DNA of 64,000 nucleotides from QIAW01 sp035487295 (lineage in GTDB: Bacteria > Acidobacteriota > Terriglobia > Terriglobales > Acidobacteriaceae), in NCBI GenBank assembly GCA_035487295.1, contig DATHMH010000013.1:62001-126000 (forward strand). Reading direction: 5' to 3'. This document shows positions 45,301 through 53,965 of this stretch, piece by piece (within the stretch, counting starts at the first letter, position 1; each line of letters starts with the position of its first letter). The position numbers and the translations under genes are program-made. Under the pieces are notes generated by a model that worked only from the letters and a program-made list of their open reading frames with translations, did no database searches and was not told the origin of the DNA.

Positions 45301-46290
45301 GGGCCCCAGACCCGGACCGGCTGCCAGGCTGATTGAATTGGTGCAGAACTTGCTGTTCGCCGCGCTGGCCACGTAATCGTTGTAGGTCAGGGGCGCAAAG
45401 CCGGTGAAGGTTGAATTCACGGGTCCGGCATAGGCGGCAGCCTTGTCAAACGTGGTGCCGTTGTATACCGAGAGCGGACTGCTGGAGTTGAGCGCATCAT
45501 TGTTGAAGTAACCGAACGCATTGCCATGGAAGGCGTTGCCTCCACGTTTGGTCACTACGTTCACCGTGCCTCCGAGATTGCGTCCGTATTCGGCATTGGC
45601 CGTTCCGGAGATGACGCGGAACTCCTGCACCGAGTCGTTCACCTGGAAGGGCACAGCCTGATTGCTGCTGGAGGCTACGTTATCGGCGCCATCGAGCAGG
45701 AAGCTGTTGCTGGAGGGCCGGTTACCGGAGATGCTGAAAGACGCTCCGGCCAGGCTGGAGCCCTGCTCCACGTCGTGTGTGTTGGGAGGAATCAATCCCA
45801 GGCCCAGGAAGTTTCTGTTCACGGCCACGGGCAGCGAACGCAGTTGATCTCCGGTAATGACGCCGCTGATCGTGGTGCTGACGGTTTCATTGGTGACCGC
45901 GGGGGCTTCCAGTTTTGTCTCCACCGGCTGGTTGGTGGCCACCGGCTGCTCTTTCAACGGAGGCAGGATGACGCGCTCATCGCCGACGTTGACCGTGATT
46001 CCCGAGCGTAGGTCAATCTTCTTGCCTGCCTGGCTGGCGCTCAATTTGTAATTTTCGGCGGGAGGCACTTCCGCGAATGTATAGGAACCATCGGAGCCGG
46101 TGGTGGCGTTACGCGTAAAGCCGATCGCCGGGTTTTCCAGGGTTACATCGACCCCCGAAAGCGGATTGCCGGCTGCATCGTAGACCGTGCCGTAGACAAC
46201 CGCATTCTGCGTTGCCGCAAAAGCCATGGGCGAGGCCAGCAAGAGCAGGATGCCCAGGCCCCAAAGCAAGAATTTTGAATTGCAGTACAT
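42301..46290 (-). CDS. Oar-like TonB-dependent receptor with carboxypeptidase-regulatory domain
   Basis: 1,329 residues, outer membrane. Signal peptide FLLWGLGILLLLASPMAFAA; carboxypeptidase-regulatory-like beta-sandwich at about 30-105 (GTVYDAAGNPLSGVDVTLEN); plug domain about 130-240 with ISGNRPSSNSFLLDGADN and EYGRNLGGTVNVVTKRGG; then a long beta-barrel ending in IQFAIRLTW with the terminal aromatic typical of barrel proteins. This Oar-type architecture is greatly expanded in Acidobacteria and is linked to uptake of large or complex substrates. AGGGGGCG just before ATG 46290 is the ribosome site. Confidence 0.92.
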   Translation of the reverse strand: MYCNSKFLLWGLGILLLLASPMAFAATQNAVVYGTVYDAAGNPLSGVDVTLENPAIGFTRNATTGSDGSYTFAEVPPAENYKLSASQAGKKIDLRSGITVNVGDERVILPPLKEQPVATNQPVETKLEAPAVTNETVSTTISGVITGDQLRSLPVAVNRNFLGLGLIPPNTHDVEQGSSLAGASFSISGNRPSSNSFLLDGADNVASSSNQAVPFQVNDSVQEFRVISGTANAEYGRNLGGTVNVVTKRGGNAFHGNAFGYFNNDALNSSSPLSVYNGTTFDKAAAYAGPVNSTFTGFAPLTYNDYVASAANSKFCTNSISLAAGPGLGPCAATPGLFGKNTFFDPASILKANDSHKIPFDSKQFGLNMGGPFSKDKWFGFGSYEGTLIKNPNPVFERVPSAFDRTYAPFGAVNFAPTNPSYVLDQKILGLFPASNVVGVPGALEFFRGQAPNYTHVHNGLGRTDYIQSDKTSWSARYAMQFLNELHDDSLPSSPSYAGNGAFRDVLNQNLNLSYTHTFTSAWITEARVGFNRFRVNETPQDQNLDARTLGLPGAGLPTVLLNGIDPQYSGATPGKAGAIASWSDFFTGANAAFFAAEQFPTLDYLFPFARLGAPLGAPTHRRDTTLFFADNTSWTHGKHSIKFGGEIRNLSNEYTDASFARGFMYSSNIGEFTSDSEGCNQECAANRGATNAFAAPSFDFYQQQQTAFATRLHSWAFGGFLQDAWHIHSRVTLNLGVRYEYFGRPEDAHDQLWNFDPVANGLVQENHSNVVDPWGQPCNSLPSYDALSAGVTTAPNINRVWTCNSTSSGVFNQITRADRNNFAPRAGLAWDVFGTGRTVFRVGGGMFYDQLPASYTDQLMYNRPVTFANGNALFGVVRDIRGKKFCPANNFTTCGVGSAVVNPAVLNSLSRDGINPYSFYASAAEPFAIYARDTRHTATPYSMQLSASIQQQISNKLTTEIGYIGDLARKLPVIYNQNFGNEFNLFNGTAGNTTFFPIFTMTNEGSSSYHSGYFRVRAAEWHGLHLNGTYVFSKAIDNASSSTFNTLPLSLSNLSIGYGVFGSDNPTAQCVFFGVFCTIGGERVPLTIPTINFNPSAVTTTGAGQPQVTPYLLPQSPGNFMRNDRGPSDFNSTHRGVIDYTWDIPSLHKSVWMGDWQLSGVFTAQSGQPFTIFAGPIAGELNQRVNVLGPVQVTNNPNGAISVANLQLASQSALCAGPYPNATGTPGFQGNVFQPLAGTPCTGNSSRNAFTGPNYINTNFAVQKGFHLGSETRMLIFRTEFYNLFDRANYFNPISTYSTDGVTVNPDFGKIKSAHEPREIQFAIRLTW

Positions 46291-46597
46291 AGCGCCCCCT
46301 AGAGGTTCTTTCTCTCCGTCGTGTTTAGTGCAGCGGAGTTGGTTTTCGTGTCATGTCCCTTCACTTGTCTCAGGACACACATCGCTCCAATAGGATCAAG
46401 GCCTGTGGCGCCCAGCAGACAAAGTTTAGGAGATAAAGCTGATTTGGGAGCTAGTAATATCACTTTGCGTGCAAAATGGCTATCAATAAATTTGTCGCGC
46501 ATCTTAAAAAGTAAGGTGGTAAGTACCGGCCTGCTGTGGTATTTTTATGCCATCACCTCCCAATTTCACTATTGGATACCTTTGGCCGGAAAAGACC
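46291..46597. other. Divergent intergenic region
   Basis: Between the TonB-receptor start (minus) and the Hfq-like gene (plus). It must hold both promoters, but I see no clear -35/-10 pair, hairpin or small gene. It is more AT-rich near 46440-46560. Confidence 0.5.
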
Positions 46598-47083
46598 ATG
46601 AAAGACACACTTGACTCCTCTGCTGCCGTAGCGCGTGCCCAGGAAAAGAAGCCTCCCGAGCCCGCCGTACCCGCAAGCGCGGCTTCCGATACCGTTGCGG
46701 AGCACGAGGGCTTTACCAACCGCAAGCTCATCCGTCCGTCTTTGCCCAGCCGGGCTGAGCGGCCTGCGTCCCGGCCCCCACGGAGCGCCGAGTCGGCTGA
46801 ACGCAATCCGGGAATGCCGGAGCGGGCAGAGCGGCCATCCGCCTCCATCAAGAAATCTGCCCCGCCGGAACAGACCCACGCGGAAAACTTCTATTATCAG
46901 AAGCAAATCCAGACCAAGACGCCCATGGTGATCGTGCTCAACGATGGTGAGGAAATTCGCGGTGTCATCGAGTGGTACGACAGAAACTGTCTTAAGATCA
47001 ACCGCACCGGCTCGCTTCCCAACCTGCTGATCTACAAACCCAGCATCAAATATCTTTTTAAAGAATCTGAAAGCAAACGGTAA
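46598..47083 (+). CDS. Hfq-like (Sm-fold) protein with N-terminal extension
   Basis: 161 residues from ATG 46598 (ATG 46547 is an alternative). Residues ~98-157 match the Hfq Sm fold: QKQIQTKTPMVIVLNDGEEI and RGVIEWYDRNCLKI (Sm1, with the conserved Asp of the ESFD/EWYD turn), then LIYKPSIKYLF, corresponding to the Sm2 box (YKHAIS in classical Hfq, where His is replaced by Pro here). Residues 1-95 form a Pro/Arg/Glu-rich, repetitive, probably disordered tail (AERPASRPPRSAESAERN). Hfq proteins usually carry the disordered tail at the C-terminus. Likely RNA chaperone; inferred. Confidence 0.75.
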   Translation: MKDTLDSSAAVARAQEKKPPEPAVPASAASDTVAEHEGFTNRKLIRPSLPSRAERPASRPPRSAESAERNPGMPERAERPSASIKKSAPPEQTHAENFYYQKQIQTKTPMVIVLNDGEEIRGVIEWYDRNCLKINRTGSLPNLLIYKPSIKYLFKESESKR

Positions 47084-47170
47084 AGCAGTTATCAGTTCCC
47101 GGTTGCCAGTTGCCCCTTAAAAAATCTGTACTTTAATGAAAATAATTTCGCGGGACACTTACGGTGGGAG

Positions 47171-47220
47171 CCCCGGCTTTTAAGCCGGGGTAAGGCTCGT
47201 AGAGTTTCGGGCTTCAGCCC
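47171..47220. terminator. Hairpin group between convergent genes
   Basis: CCCCGGCTTTTAAGCCGGGG (47171-47190) forms a 9-bp stem, followed by GGGCTTCAGCCC (47209-47220). It lies between the 3' ends of the Hfq-like gene and the dCTP deaminase gene. There is no U-run, so it may be a REP-like repeat acting as mRNA end protection rather than a classical terminator. Confidence 0.5.
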
Positions 47221-47250
47221 TGGCTTCTTTGCTGGTAGAAGACTATTGCT

Positions 47251-48423
47251 CTAGGATTTCTTGAATTGCTTGCTCAAGGTCAGAGCCTGTCGCTGGTAAG
47301 AAGAACCGATATCGGTGCCATAAATCTTGTCAGGGCGGGAGAGTAGGCGCATATATGTCAGTCGTCCCACGATCTGGCCGTCTTCGATGAGGAATGGAAC
47401 ATCGTGGGCTCTAACTTCCAGGACCGCTCGCGTGCCCTTGATGTCGCCGGAGCCATAACCGAAGCCGGGATCAAAAAAACCGGCATAATGAATCCGGAAC
47501 TCGCCTATGGATGGGTCAATGGACCCCATCTCCGCCGCCCATTGAGCAGGAACGCTAATCCGTTCTTTCGATGCAAGGATATAGAAGTCGCCGGGGTCAA
47601 GAACTAATCCTTTCCTGCCGGTCTGATACTTTATTTCCCAGAATTCTTCAGGGGGATAGTGATTGATTTTCCCCAGATCTACTGATGGCGCGTTTTTCTT
47701 CGCCTTATATGCAATTGCCTCTGAAGCATCTTTGGCCTGCAAATTTACCGAGATCAGAAGGCCCCGGTTGATTTGGGCCTTGGCCGGGTTGTCTTCATCC
47801 CAATAAACGAGTGGCTCGTCCTGGTGCAAGACGCTCATTGCATTATCTGAGGGTTTTGGATTGCCGCGTACAAAGCGGAGCTGGCTCAGCCGCATGCCCG
47901 CACGTACATGAACGGTGAAGGTGCGTGAAACTATTTCAGCATACAACTTGCCTTTATACCCTGGTGGCACATGCTCAAATTCTATGCCATGGTCGGTAAT
48001 AAGCCGGGTAAAGATGTCGAGGCGGCCGGTAGTACTTTTGGGATTGGCCCTGGCCCAGATGTCTTTAGGGAGATTGAGTTCTTCCATGAGCGGAACAATG
48101 TAAACGCAACCTTTCTCAAGCACCGCCGCTCCGGTGAGGTCCACCCGGGTCATTCTCAATTCTTGAATTCTCTGTTCCACTGTCGCACCCTGCCGTGGCA
48201 GAAAACTTGCTTGGACGCGATGGGCAATGTCTCCAAGTCTGAGGTCGAGGCTGGCGGGCTGAATCTGGGCGTCGGTGATTTCAGTGGGCGAGAAAATTTG
48301 GCCTTTGGCGATTAGCTCTTTAATCTCTTGCGAGGGCAAAATCCCCGTCGTATATGTGCCGGCGGCTTCGCCTTCCAATTCAGGAAGCGAAATGAGCTCA
48401 CGGTTGACATCTAGAGTAGACAT
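47251..48423 (-). CDS. dCTP deaminase, long two-domain type
   Basis: 390 residues from ATG 48423 (GGGAG 8 bases upstream). It converts dCTP to dUTP for thymidylate synthesis. The long form has two dUTPase-fold halves: the first has DAQIQPASLDLRLGDIAHRV and KLYAEIVSRTFTVHVRAGM, SQLRFVRGN; the second has LVLDPGDFYILASKERISVP and FRIHYAGFFDPGFGYG. Members of the longer DCD family (PF06559, as recalled) are about this size. It starts 2 bases after the stop of a zinc mini-protein gene. Confidence 0.85.
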   Translation of the reverse strand: MSTLDVNRELISLPELEGEAAGTYTTGILPSQEIKELIAKGQIFSPTEITDAQIQPASLDLRLGDIAHRVQASFLPRQGATVEQRIQELRMTRVDLTGAAVLEKGCVYIVPLMEELNLPKDIWARANPKSTTGRLDIFTRLITDHGIEFEHVPPGYKGKLYAEIVSRTFTVHVRAGMRLSQLRFVRGNPKPSDNAMSVLHQDEPLVYWDEDNPAKAQINRGLLISVNLQAKDASEAIAYKAKKNAPSVDLGKINHYPPEEFWEIKYQTGRKGLVLDPGDFYILASKERISVPAQWAAEMGSIDPSIGEFRIHYAGFFDPGFGYGSGDIKGTRAVLEVRAHDVPFLIEDGQIVGRLTYMRLLSRPDKIYGTDIGSSYQRQALTLSKQFKKS

Positions 48424-48425
48424 TA

Positions 48426-48644
48426 TCAGGACTCCCGGTGACGGCGCGCAATTTCCGAAATATGACGAGATCGGCGGGCCAGTTCTAATTCGTAATATCG
48501 GGCGTAGCAATCCAAGCTGCAAAAACCTCCCTTTCGCTTCTGACCACTGCCTACTCGCTTTCCTTCGGGTATATCATTTCCGCAATACGGACAAATATTA
48601 TCTTTCCAGAGATCGAGCAAATATTCTTCCTCAGATCTATCCAT
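48426..48644 (-). CDS. Small zinc-binding protein
   Basis: 72 residues. The sequence carries ICPYCGNDIPEGKRVGSG followed by GGFCSLDCYARYYELE: a CxxC and a CxxxC pair as in treble-clef or zinc-ribbon proteins. Function unknown. It ends 2 bases before the dCTP deaminase start, so the two are almost certainly co-translated. The start ATG 48644 lacks a strong ribosome site. Confidence 0.75.
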   Translation of the reverse strand: MDRSEEEYLLDLWKDNICPYCGNDIPEGKRVGSGQKRKGGFCSLDCYARYYELELARRSRHISEIARRHRES

Positions 48645-48809
48645 TGCGCCGCATGCCAGCAGTTATTGTACGTTTGAGGATACCATCAAAAGTCTGTAGG
48701 ACTGCACAAACGCAGGTGCAACCAGTAAATTCATGGGGGAATCCGACATCGCAGCTTTGCCAACCCAAATTAGGGCAGGCGCTCGGCATGCTGGCCTTGT
48801 GAAAATGAT

Positions 48810-48838
48810 TTGACAATTGCGGCCATGCTTTTTACTAT
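48810..48838 (+). promoter_or_regulatory. Sigma-70 promoter of the HU gene
   Basis: TTGACA (48810-48815), 17-base spacer, TACTAT (48833-48838). It has a perfect -35 and optimal spacing, consistent with high expression of a nucleoid protein. Start of transcription near 48845, 33 bases before the GTG start codon. Confidence 0.75.
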
Positions 48839-48877
48839 CCGCAGTTCAGGGTAATTCCCGTACATCCGGAGCCGCTC

Positions 48878-49147
48878 GTGATCAAGCTCGATATTATTAA
48901 CGAAGTTGTCACTAAAACAGGCATCACCAAGACCAAAGCCGAGCAGGCTGTGGAAACCGTCTTCGAAAGCATGAAGCGAGCCCTGGCCCGTGCTGACCGC
49001 ATTGAGCTGCGCGGCTTCGGGGTGTTCAACGTGCGTCCGCGCAAGACCGGTATTGGACGCAACCCCAAGACCGGTGCCGAGGTCAGCATCCCACCCGGCA
49101 AGGCGGTACGTTTTAAGCCGGGCAAGGAGCTGCAATCCATCGACTAG
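48878..49147 (+). CDS. HU/IHF-family DNA-binding protein
   Basis: 89 residues from GTG 48878 (CCGGAG 6-10 bases upstream). Nucleoid-associated dimer that bends DNA. Family signature: FGVFNVRPRKTGIGRNPKTG with the beta-arm Pro, followed by VSIPPGKAVRFKPGKEL. No insertions or truncation. It is transcribed alone from the strong promoter at 48810. Confidence 0.93.
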   Translation: MIKLDIINEVVTKTGITKTKAEQAVETVFESMKRALARADRIELRGFGVFNVRPRKTGIGRNPKTGAEVSIPPGKAVRFKPGKELQSID

Positions 49148-49254
49148 ATGCTGCCCTGCGCTCGGCCTGAATCCGGGTTCCCCGGCCGGCCAGGCAGAAC
49201 GGCGCAGCCCAGATTCGTTCCCCCCGCTCCGCATCTATCAATTATTCTGATTTT

Positions 49255-50286
49255 ATGGCGTCCCCCTCCGATCCATTGCAGATTGCCTCACCCAATGGAA
49301 ACCGGCTTTCAGAACACATCGATGAACCAGCCGATGAGGTACCCACAGCAAAACAGCACTACTGGCGGGCAACAGGGCTGTTGCTGGCCACCATTTTCAC
49401 CACCCTGCTGACGGGAGCTCAGTTACAGAGCGACTTCATCAACAACCAGCCCATGTTTACCTTTTCCCATGGCATTCTGCCTTTGGCATGGATTTGGGAG
49501 CAGCCTTCGCGACTGCTGCTGGGCCTGCCTTTCTCGGCCACGCTCATGCTCATTTTGTTTTCCCATGAGATGGGGCACTTCGTGGCCTGCCGGCGCTACG
49601 GTGTGCAAGCCACGCTGCCCTATTTCATCCCTGCCCCGACTTTGATTGGAACGCTGGGGGCCTTTATCCGCATCCGCTCTCCCTTTCCCTCCCGCGCCGC
49701 TTTGTTCGATATCGGCATCGCCGGCCCGATCGCCGGATTCCTGGTCGCTCTGCCTGCCCTGGTTGCCGGCCTGGCAATCTCGAAGATTGATCCTACCCTG
49801 GTGAAAGCGACGGAATTCCCGCTGGGGTATCCTGCGATTTTCCATCTGGTCCGCATGGGCGAAGGCATTCGCTGGCCGATGAGCTCGATTTATCTTCATC
49901 CCGTAGCCGTGGCGGCCTGGGTGGGAATGTTCGCTACCGCGCTGAACCTGCTCCCCGGAGGCCAGCTCGACGGCGGACATATTTTTTACGCGCTCTGGCC
50001 GCGCGCGCACCGCCATGTCACCCGCATTCTTACCGTCGCTGTGCTGGCCATGGGTCTGTGGTTGTGGGTCGGCTGGTTAGTTTGGTTTGGCATGTTGCTG
50101 GTCTTCGGCGGATACCATCCCTCCGTTCCCCAATCCCCCGGCCTCAGCCGTGAACGAAAATGGCTGGCCGTCTGCGCCCTCCTGATGTTCGCGCTAACCT
50201 TCATGCCAGCGCCTTTCCCGGGAAAGACTATTGACTGGCACAAGGTCCGGCAGGGGGTGGATGCCGTGCGAGGATGGCTGCGATAG
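49255..50286 (+). CDS. Site-2 protease-like M50 metallopeptidase
   Basis: 343 residues, about six to eight membrane helices. Zinc motif HEMGH (in LFSHEMGHFVACRRYGV) and the second metal site LNLLPGGQLDGGH are intact; the loop after HEMGH has LPYFIPAPTLIGTLGAFIRI as in the plant EGY-like and cyanobacterial members. It would cleave transmembrane anchors of regulators. The substrate is unknown. A ~35-residue soluble N-terminus precedes the first helix. Confidence 0.9.
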   Translation: MASPSDPLQIASPNGNRLSEHIDEPADEVPTAKQHYWRATGLLLATIFTTLLTGAQLQSDFINNQPMFTFSHGILPLAWIWEQPSRLLLGLPFSATLMLILFSHEMGHFVACRRYGVQATLPYFIPAPTLIGTLGAFIRIRSPFPSRAALFDIGIAGPIAGFLVALPALVAGLAISKIDPTLVKATEFPLGYPAIFHLVRMGEGIRWPMSSIYLHPVAVAAWVGMFATALNLLPGGQLDGGHIFYALWPRAHRHVTRILTVAVLAMGLWLWVGWLVWFGMLLVFGGYHPSVPQSPGLSRERKWLAVCALLMFALTFMPAPFPGKTIDWHKVRQGVDAVRGWLR

Positions 50287-50390
50287 CGGACAGCAGTTCT
50301 CGGTTCTCAGGTCTTCGTTCTCAGTTGGAGCAAGGTAATGGGGATACCCGCCGTTACTCGAAACTTGAAACTAGAAACTTGAAACTGTTG

Positions 50391-52835
50391 TTAGAGCAAA
50401 CTGACCGCATCTACGTCTACGATCAAATTGCTGCGCGGAATCTTACGCTCGGCGGCGTGCTTCAGCATTGCCCGCAGGGTTCCATTCAGCCGCTCCCGGC
50501 TCTCTGACTTGAGCACGAAGTGGTAGCGGTAGTCGCGCTTCAGGCGCACGATGGGCGCCGCCGCCGGACCCATGACCCGCAGCCCTTTGCTCTTATTTTT
50601 CTCAAACCATTCCCCCAGTTGGCCGGAGTATTGCAGGGCGCGCTCGAGTTGATTGCTGCGCACCACCAGGTTGGCAACCGTGGTGAAGGGCGGATAGTTC
50701 ATCCATTTGCGGAAGCGCATCTCTTTTTCACAAAAAGCGTCGTAATCGTGTTTGGCGGCATATTGGATTGCGTAGTGATCGGGAAAGTATGTTTGCAGGA
50801 TGACTTTTCCGGGCAGATTGCCGCGCCCGGCTCGTCCGGCAACCTGGGTCAGCAACTGGAAGGTGCGCTCGGCTGCGCGGAAGTCAGGGAAGCCAAGGGC
50901 AAAGTCGGCCCCTACGACGCCGACCAGCGTTACGCCGTGGACGTCGTGTCCCTTGGCGATCATCTGCGTGCCTACGAGCAGGTCGAGCTCACCGGCATCA
51001 AAGGCGCTGAGGACGCGCTCGAAGTCCTCGCGCCGGCGAACAGTATCGCGATCCAGCCGGCCAATGCGCGCACGGGGGAACTCCTGGTGCAGGCGCTCTT
51101 CCAGTTTTTCCGAACCTGTTCCTAAAAAGAAAATGTGCTCGCTGTTGCACTTGGGGCAAAGCCTGGGGACCCCCTGCCGGTATCCGCAATAATGGCAGAT
51201 AAGCGTGTTGGCGCGCTTATGATGCGTGAGGGCGATGGCGCAATTGCGGCACTGCACGGTTTCACCGCAGGCGCGGCAGAGGACGACAGGGGAGTATCCG
51301 CGCCGGTTCAGCAGGATCATGGCCTGCTCGTTACGCTCCAGGCGCTCGCGTACCTCTTGCGCAAGCTGGCGGGAAAAGATTCTGTCTTCGCCGGTCTCGT
51401 TGAATTCGGCGCGCATATCCACGATTTCGACCTCCGGCAGCGGACGCTGCTCTACCCGCTGCCGCAGCTCGATCAGCTCATATCTTCCCTGCTGAGCGTT
51501 GTGATAAGACTCAAGCGACGGCGTCGCCGAAGCCAGCACCACGGCCGCGCCGGCCAGCTTGCCGCGCATGACGGCAACATCGCGTCCGTGATAGCGCGGG
51601 GTCTCTTCCTGTTTGTAGGAGGAATCATGCTCCTCATCGACCACGATCAGCGCCAGATCGCGGACCGGAGCGAACACCGCCGAACGTGTACCAACGATAA
51701 TGCGGGCGTCGCCCGCGCGAATGCGCCGCCATTGCTCGGCGCGCTCGTCGGGCAGCAGCGCCGAATGCAGGATGGCAACTTCGTCTCCGAAAAGATTGTG
51801 CAGGTTGGCGGCGGCTGCCGGCGTGAGACCGATCTCGGGAACCAGCAAGATCGCAGAGCGGCCTTCGCTCAAGACCGATTGCATGGCGGAAAGGTAGACC
51901 GCTGTCTTTCCCGAACCGGTAACGCCGTGCAGCAGCGCGACTTTGAACTGCCGCGCGGCAATGCTCTGAAGAATTTTTTCGCGGGCGAGGCGCTGCTCCG
52001 AGTTCAATTCAAAATCGCGCGAGGATCTGGTCTTGAATTGCGATAACTGAAAAGCAATGGGCTCTTCGCTGATCTCCACCACGCCATTTTTAACCAGCGT
52101 TTGCAGGGCGCTGCGAGAGGCGCCGGCGGACCAAAGGTCTTCGAGCGGCATACGCCCGCCATTTTGCTCCAGCGCTTCGATAATTTTTTTCTGTTGTGGC
52201 GTGGCCCTGACAATGGGTTGCGGTTTCAGGGTGGCAACCTTTTGCAGGCGGCGGCTGTCGCGGATGGAAGAAGCATCTTCGCGGATAATCCATTTTTTTC
52301 GCAGCAGGCTGGCGAGAACGCTGCGTGACCCGCCGATAGCAGCACGCAATGAGCCCTGGCTCGCGCTGTCGCGGTTGGCGAGATAATCGAGCACGCGCAG
52401 CTCTTCCATTTGTTCTTCGTGTGTTTTCTTCGCGCGCAACGATGAACCGGCAGTCGCTGACTTGAACAGGACTTCCCTGCCCAAATCGGTAATGCGATAG
52501 AAATGGACCCGCTTGACATCGGCGGCCAGAGGCAACATGCTGCGCAGCACCTCGCCGATGGGAGCAAGATAGTATTGCGAGATCCACTCACCCAGCCGGA
52601 GCAGGTCAGCATCAAGCATCGGCTGCTGGTCGAGGACATTAATGACTACTTTGGTTTCAACACTTGGCGGCGTGTCGTGAAGTTTGGTAACGACCCCGGC
52701 CAGCCGCTCGTTACGAAAGGGGACAAGAACGCGTCCACCGACAACCGGCTCAATTCCGTTGCTGCCGGTGCGATAGGTGAACACGCCTTCCAGCGGCAGG
52801 GGAACTGCGACATCGCAAAATTTAGCACTCAGCAT
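50391..52835 (-). CDS. priA: Primosomal protein N' (PriA helicase)
   Basis: 814 residues. It restarts stalled replication forks. The N-terminal 3'-DNA-binding domain (DVAVPLPLEGVFTYRT) precedes the helicase core: Walker A GVTGSGKT near residue 305, DEEH near 400, and a zinc region near 515-565 with eight Cys (CRACGETVQCRNC and CHYCGYRQGVPRLCPKC). The later motifs are GTQMIAKGHDVHGVTLVG and QVAGRAGRG. It is complete. Confidence 0.95.
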   Translation of the reverse strand: MLSAKFCDVAVPLPLEGVFTYRTGSNGIEPVVGGRVLVPFRNERLAGVVTKLHDTPPSVETKVVINVLDQQPMLDADLLRLGEWISQYYLAPIGEVLRSMLPLAADVKRVHFYRITDLGREVLFKSATAGSSLRAKKTHEEQMEELRVLDYLANRDSASQGSLRAAIGGSRSVLASLLRKKWIIREDASSIRDSRRLQKVATLKPQPIVRATPQQKKIIEALEQNGGRMPLEDLWSAGASRSALQTLVKNGVVEISEEPIAFQLSQFKTRSSRDFELNSEQRLAREKILQSIAARQFKVALLHGVTGSGKTAVYLSAMQSVLSEGRSAILLVPEIGLTPAAAANLHNLFGDEVAILHSALLPDERAEQWRRIRAGDARIIVGTRSAVFAPVRDLALIVVDEEHDSSYKQEETPRYHGRDVAVMRGKLAGAAVVLASATPSLESYHNAQQGRYELIELRQRVEQRPLPEVEIVDMRAEFNETGEDRIFSRQLAQEVRERLERNEQAMILLNRRGYSPVVLCRACGETVQCRNCAIALTHHKRANTLICHYCGYRQGVPRLCPKCNSEHIFFLGTGSEKLEERLHQEFPRARIGRLDRDTVRRREDFERVLSAFDAGELDLLVGTQMIAKGHDVHGVTLVGVVGADFALGFPDFRAAERTFQLLTQVAGRAGRGNLPGKVILQTYFPDHYAIQYAAKHDYDAFCEKEMRFRKWMNYPPFTTVANLVVRSNQLERALQYSGQLGEWFEKNKSKGLRVMGPAAAPIVRLKRDYRYHFVLKSESRERLNGTLRAMLKHAAERKIPRSNLIVDVDAVSLL

Positions 52836-52860
52836 TTACCTAGCACCCAGCACTCAGCCA

Positions 52861-53026
52861 AAGCTGCTCACCGCGGATTTCACGGATTGCGCGGATTTAA
52901 AAGCAGTTTATCAATGAACCGGAAGCCTGACTGCGGTGAGTAGAATTTGGGCTGTAGTAAAGAGTGTAGCCCGAGCATTGTTCGCAATGCCTCTGCGTCC
53001 CTCCGCGTCCTCTGCGGTTAAGTTTC
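52861..53026. repeat. Inverted dispersed repeat
   Basis: CACCGCGGATTTCACGGATT (about 52869) and TCTGCGTCCCTCCGCGTCCT (about 52991) are degenerate inverted units of the same repeat class as those at 101, 8651 and 20262. The gap 52836-53063 has no gene. Confidence 0.55.
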
Positions 53027-53063
53027 TTGGTTTTCACTGGCAACTGGCTGCTGGCAACTGCTT

Positions 53064-53885
53064 CTATTCCTTCGATTTAGGCACCGCCAGGCCCATCGCC
53101 TTCATGACCATCTTGAGATCTTTCCAGGCCTCTGATTTCTGGCGGGGATCGCGCAGCAGAAACGCCGGATGATAGGTCACTGCTAATCTTGTGCCACGGA
53201 AGTCGTAGAAGCGTCCACGCAGGTTGGCCATGGAATCGTTCAAGCCCAGCAGATTTTTGGCAGCGACCGCGCCCAGGGCGACAATGACCTTGGGCCGGAT
53301 GACGTCAATCTGCCGCATCAGGAAGGGCGAACAGGTCTCGCACTCGTCGCGCTCAGGGGTGCGGTTGCCCGGCGGACGGCATTTGATCACGTTGGCGATA
53401 TAAACGTCTTCACGCTTTAGCCCCATTGCCGTAATCATGTTGTTGAGCAACTGGCCGGCGCGCCCTACGAAGGGCTCGCCCTGCTGGTCTTCGTCGGCCC
53501 CCGGGGCCTCGCCCACAAACATCAGCTCGGCATTGGGATTGCCCACGCCAAAGACAATCTGCTTGCGGCCTTGCTTGTGCAGCTTGCAGCGCTTGCAGTC
53601 ACCAATGACCTCGCGGATGCCATGAAGCGCCGCCGGCCTGTTTTCTACATCGATGGCGGCCAAACGGCCGGCGTCGGATGACGGATCGGTGGAGAAGATG
53701 GGCAAATCTAAACTCGCAATTTTCTTGCTCATAGTTGTGGGAATGGTTTCAGAGTTTGCTGCCTGATGTTCTTCTATGGCCGGTGGAATTTCCACCGCGC
53801 GGCGGTAGAGATCGTAGATCCCCAGGTCGCGATAGTACTCCATGCGGGCGTTGAGCTGGCGGCGGGTTTCAGAATCGAGAGGCAA
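53064..53885 (-). CDS. Family-4 uracil-DNA glycosylase
   Basis: 273 residues. Removes uracil from DNA. CKRCKLHKQGRKQIVFG and the downstream ECETCSP supply the four Cys of a 4Fe-4S cluster; motif GEAPGADEDQQGEPFVGRAG is the uracil pocket and VTYHPAFLLRDPR the second catalytic motif. A ~80-residue N-terminal extension precedes the core. The start is uncertain: TTG 53885 (used) or ATG 53843 (MEYYRDLGIYDLYRR). It lies just downstream of priA's promoter side, on the same strand. Confidence 0.9.
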   Translation of the reverse strand: MPLDSETRRQLNARMEYYRDLGIYDLYRRAVEIPPAIEEHQAANSETIPTTMSKKIASLDLPIFSTDPSSDAGRLAAIDVENRPAALHGIREVIGDCKRCKLHKQGRKQIVFGVGNPNAELMFVGEAPGADEDQQGEPFVGRAGQLLNNMITAMGLKREDVYIANVIKCRPPGNRTPERDECETCSPFLMRQIDVIRPKVIVALGAVAAKNLLGLNDSMANLRGRFYDFRGTRLAVTYHPAFLLRDPRQKSEAWKDLKMVMKAMGLAVPKSKE

Positions 53886-53965
53886 GTTTCAAGTTTCAAG
53901 TTCATGTTGCCAGTTGTCAAGCAAAACCCTGCGGCAGATTTCCACAGATCAAAGCTATATCGATA

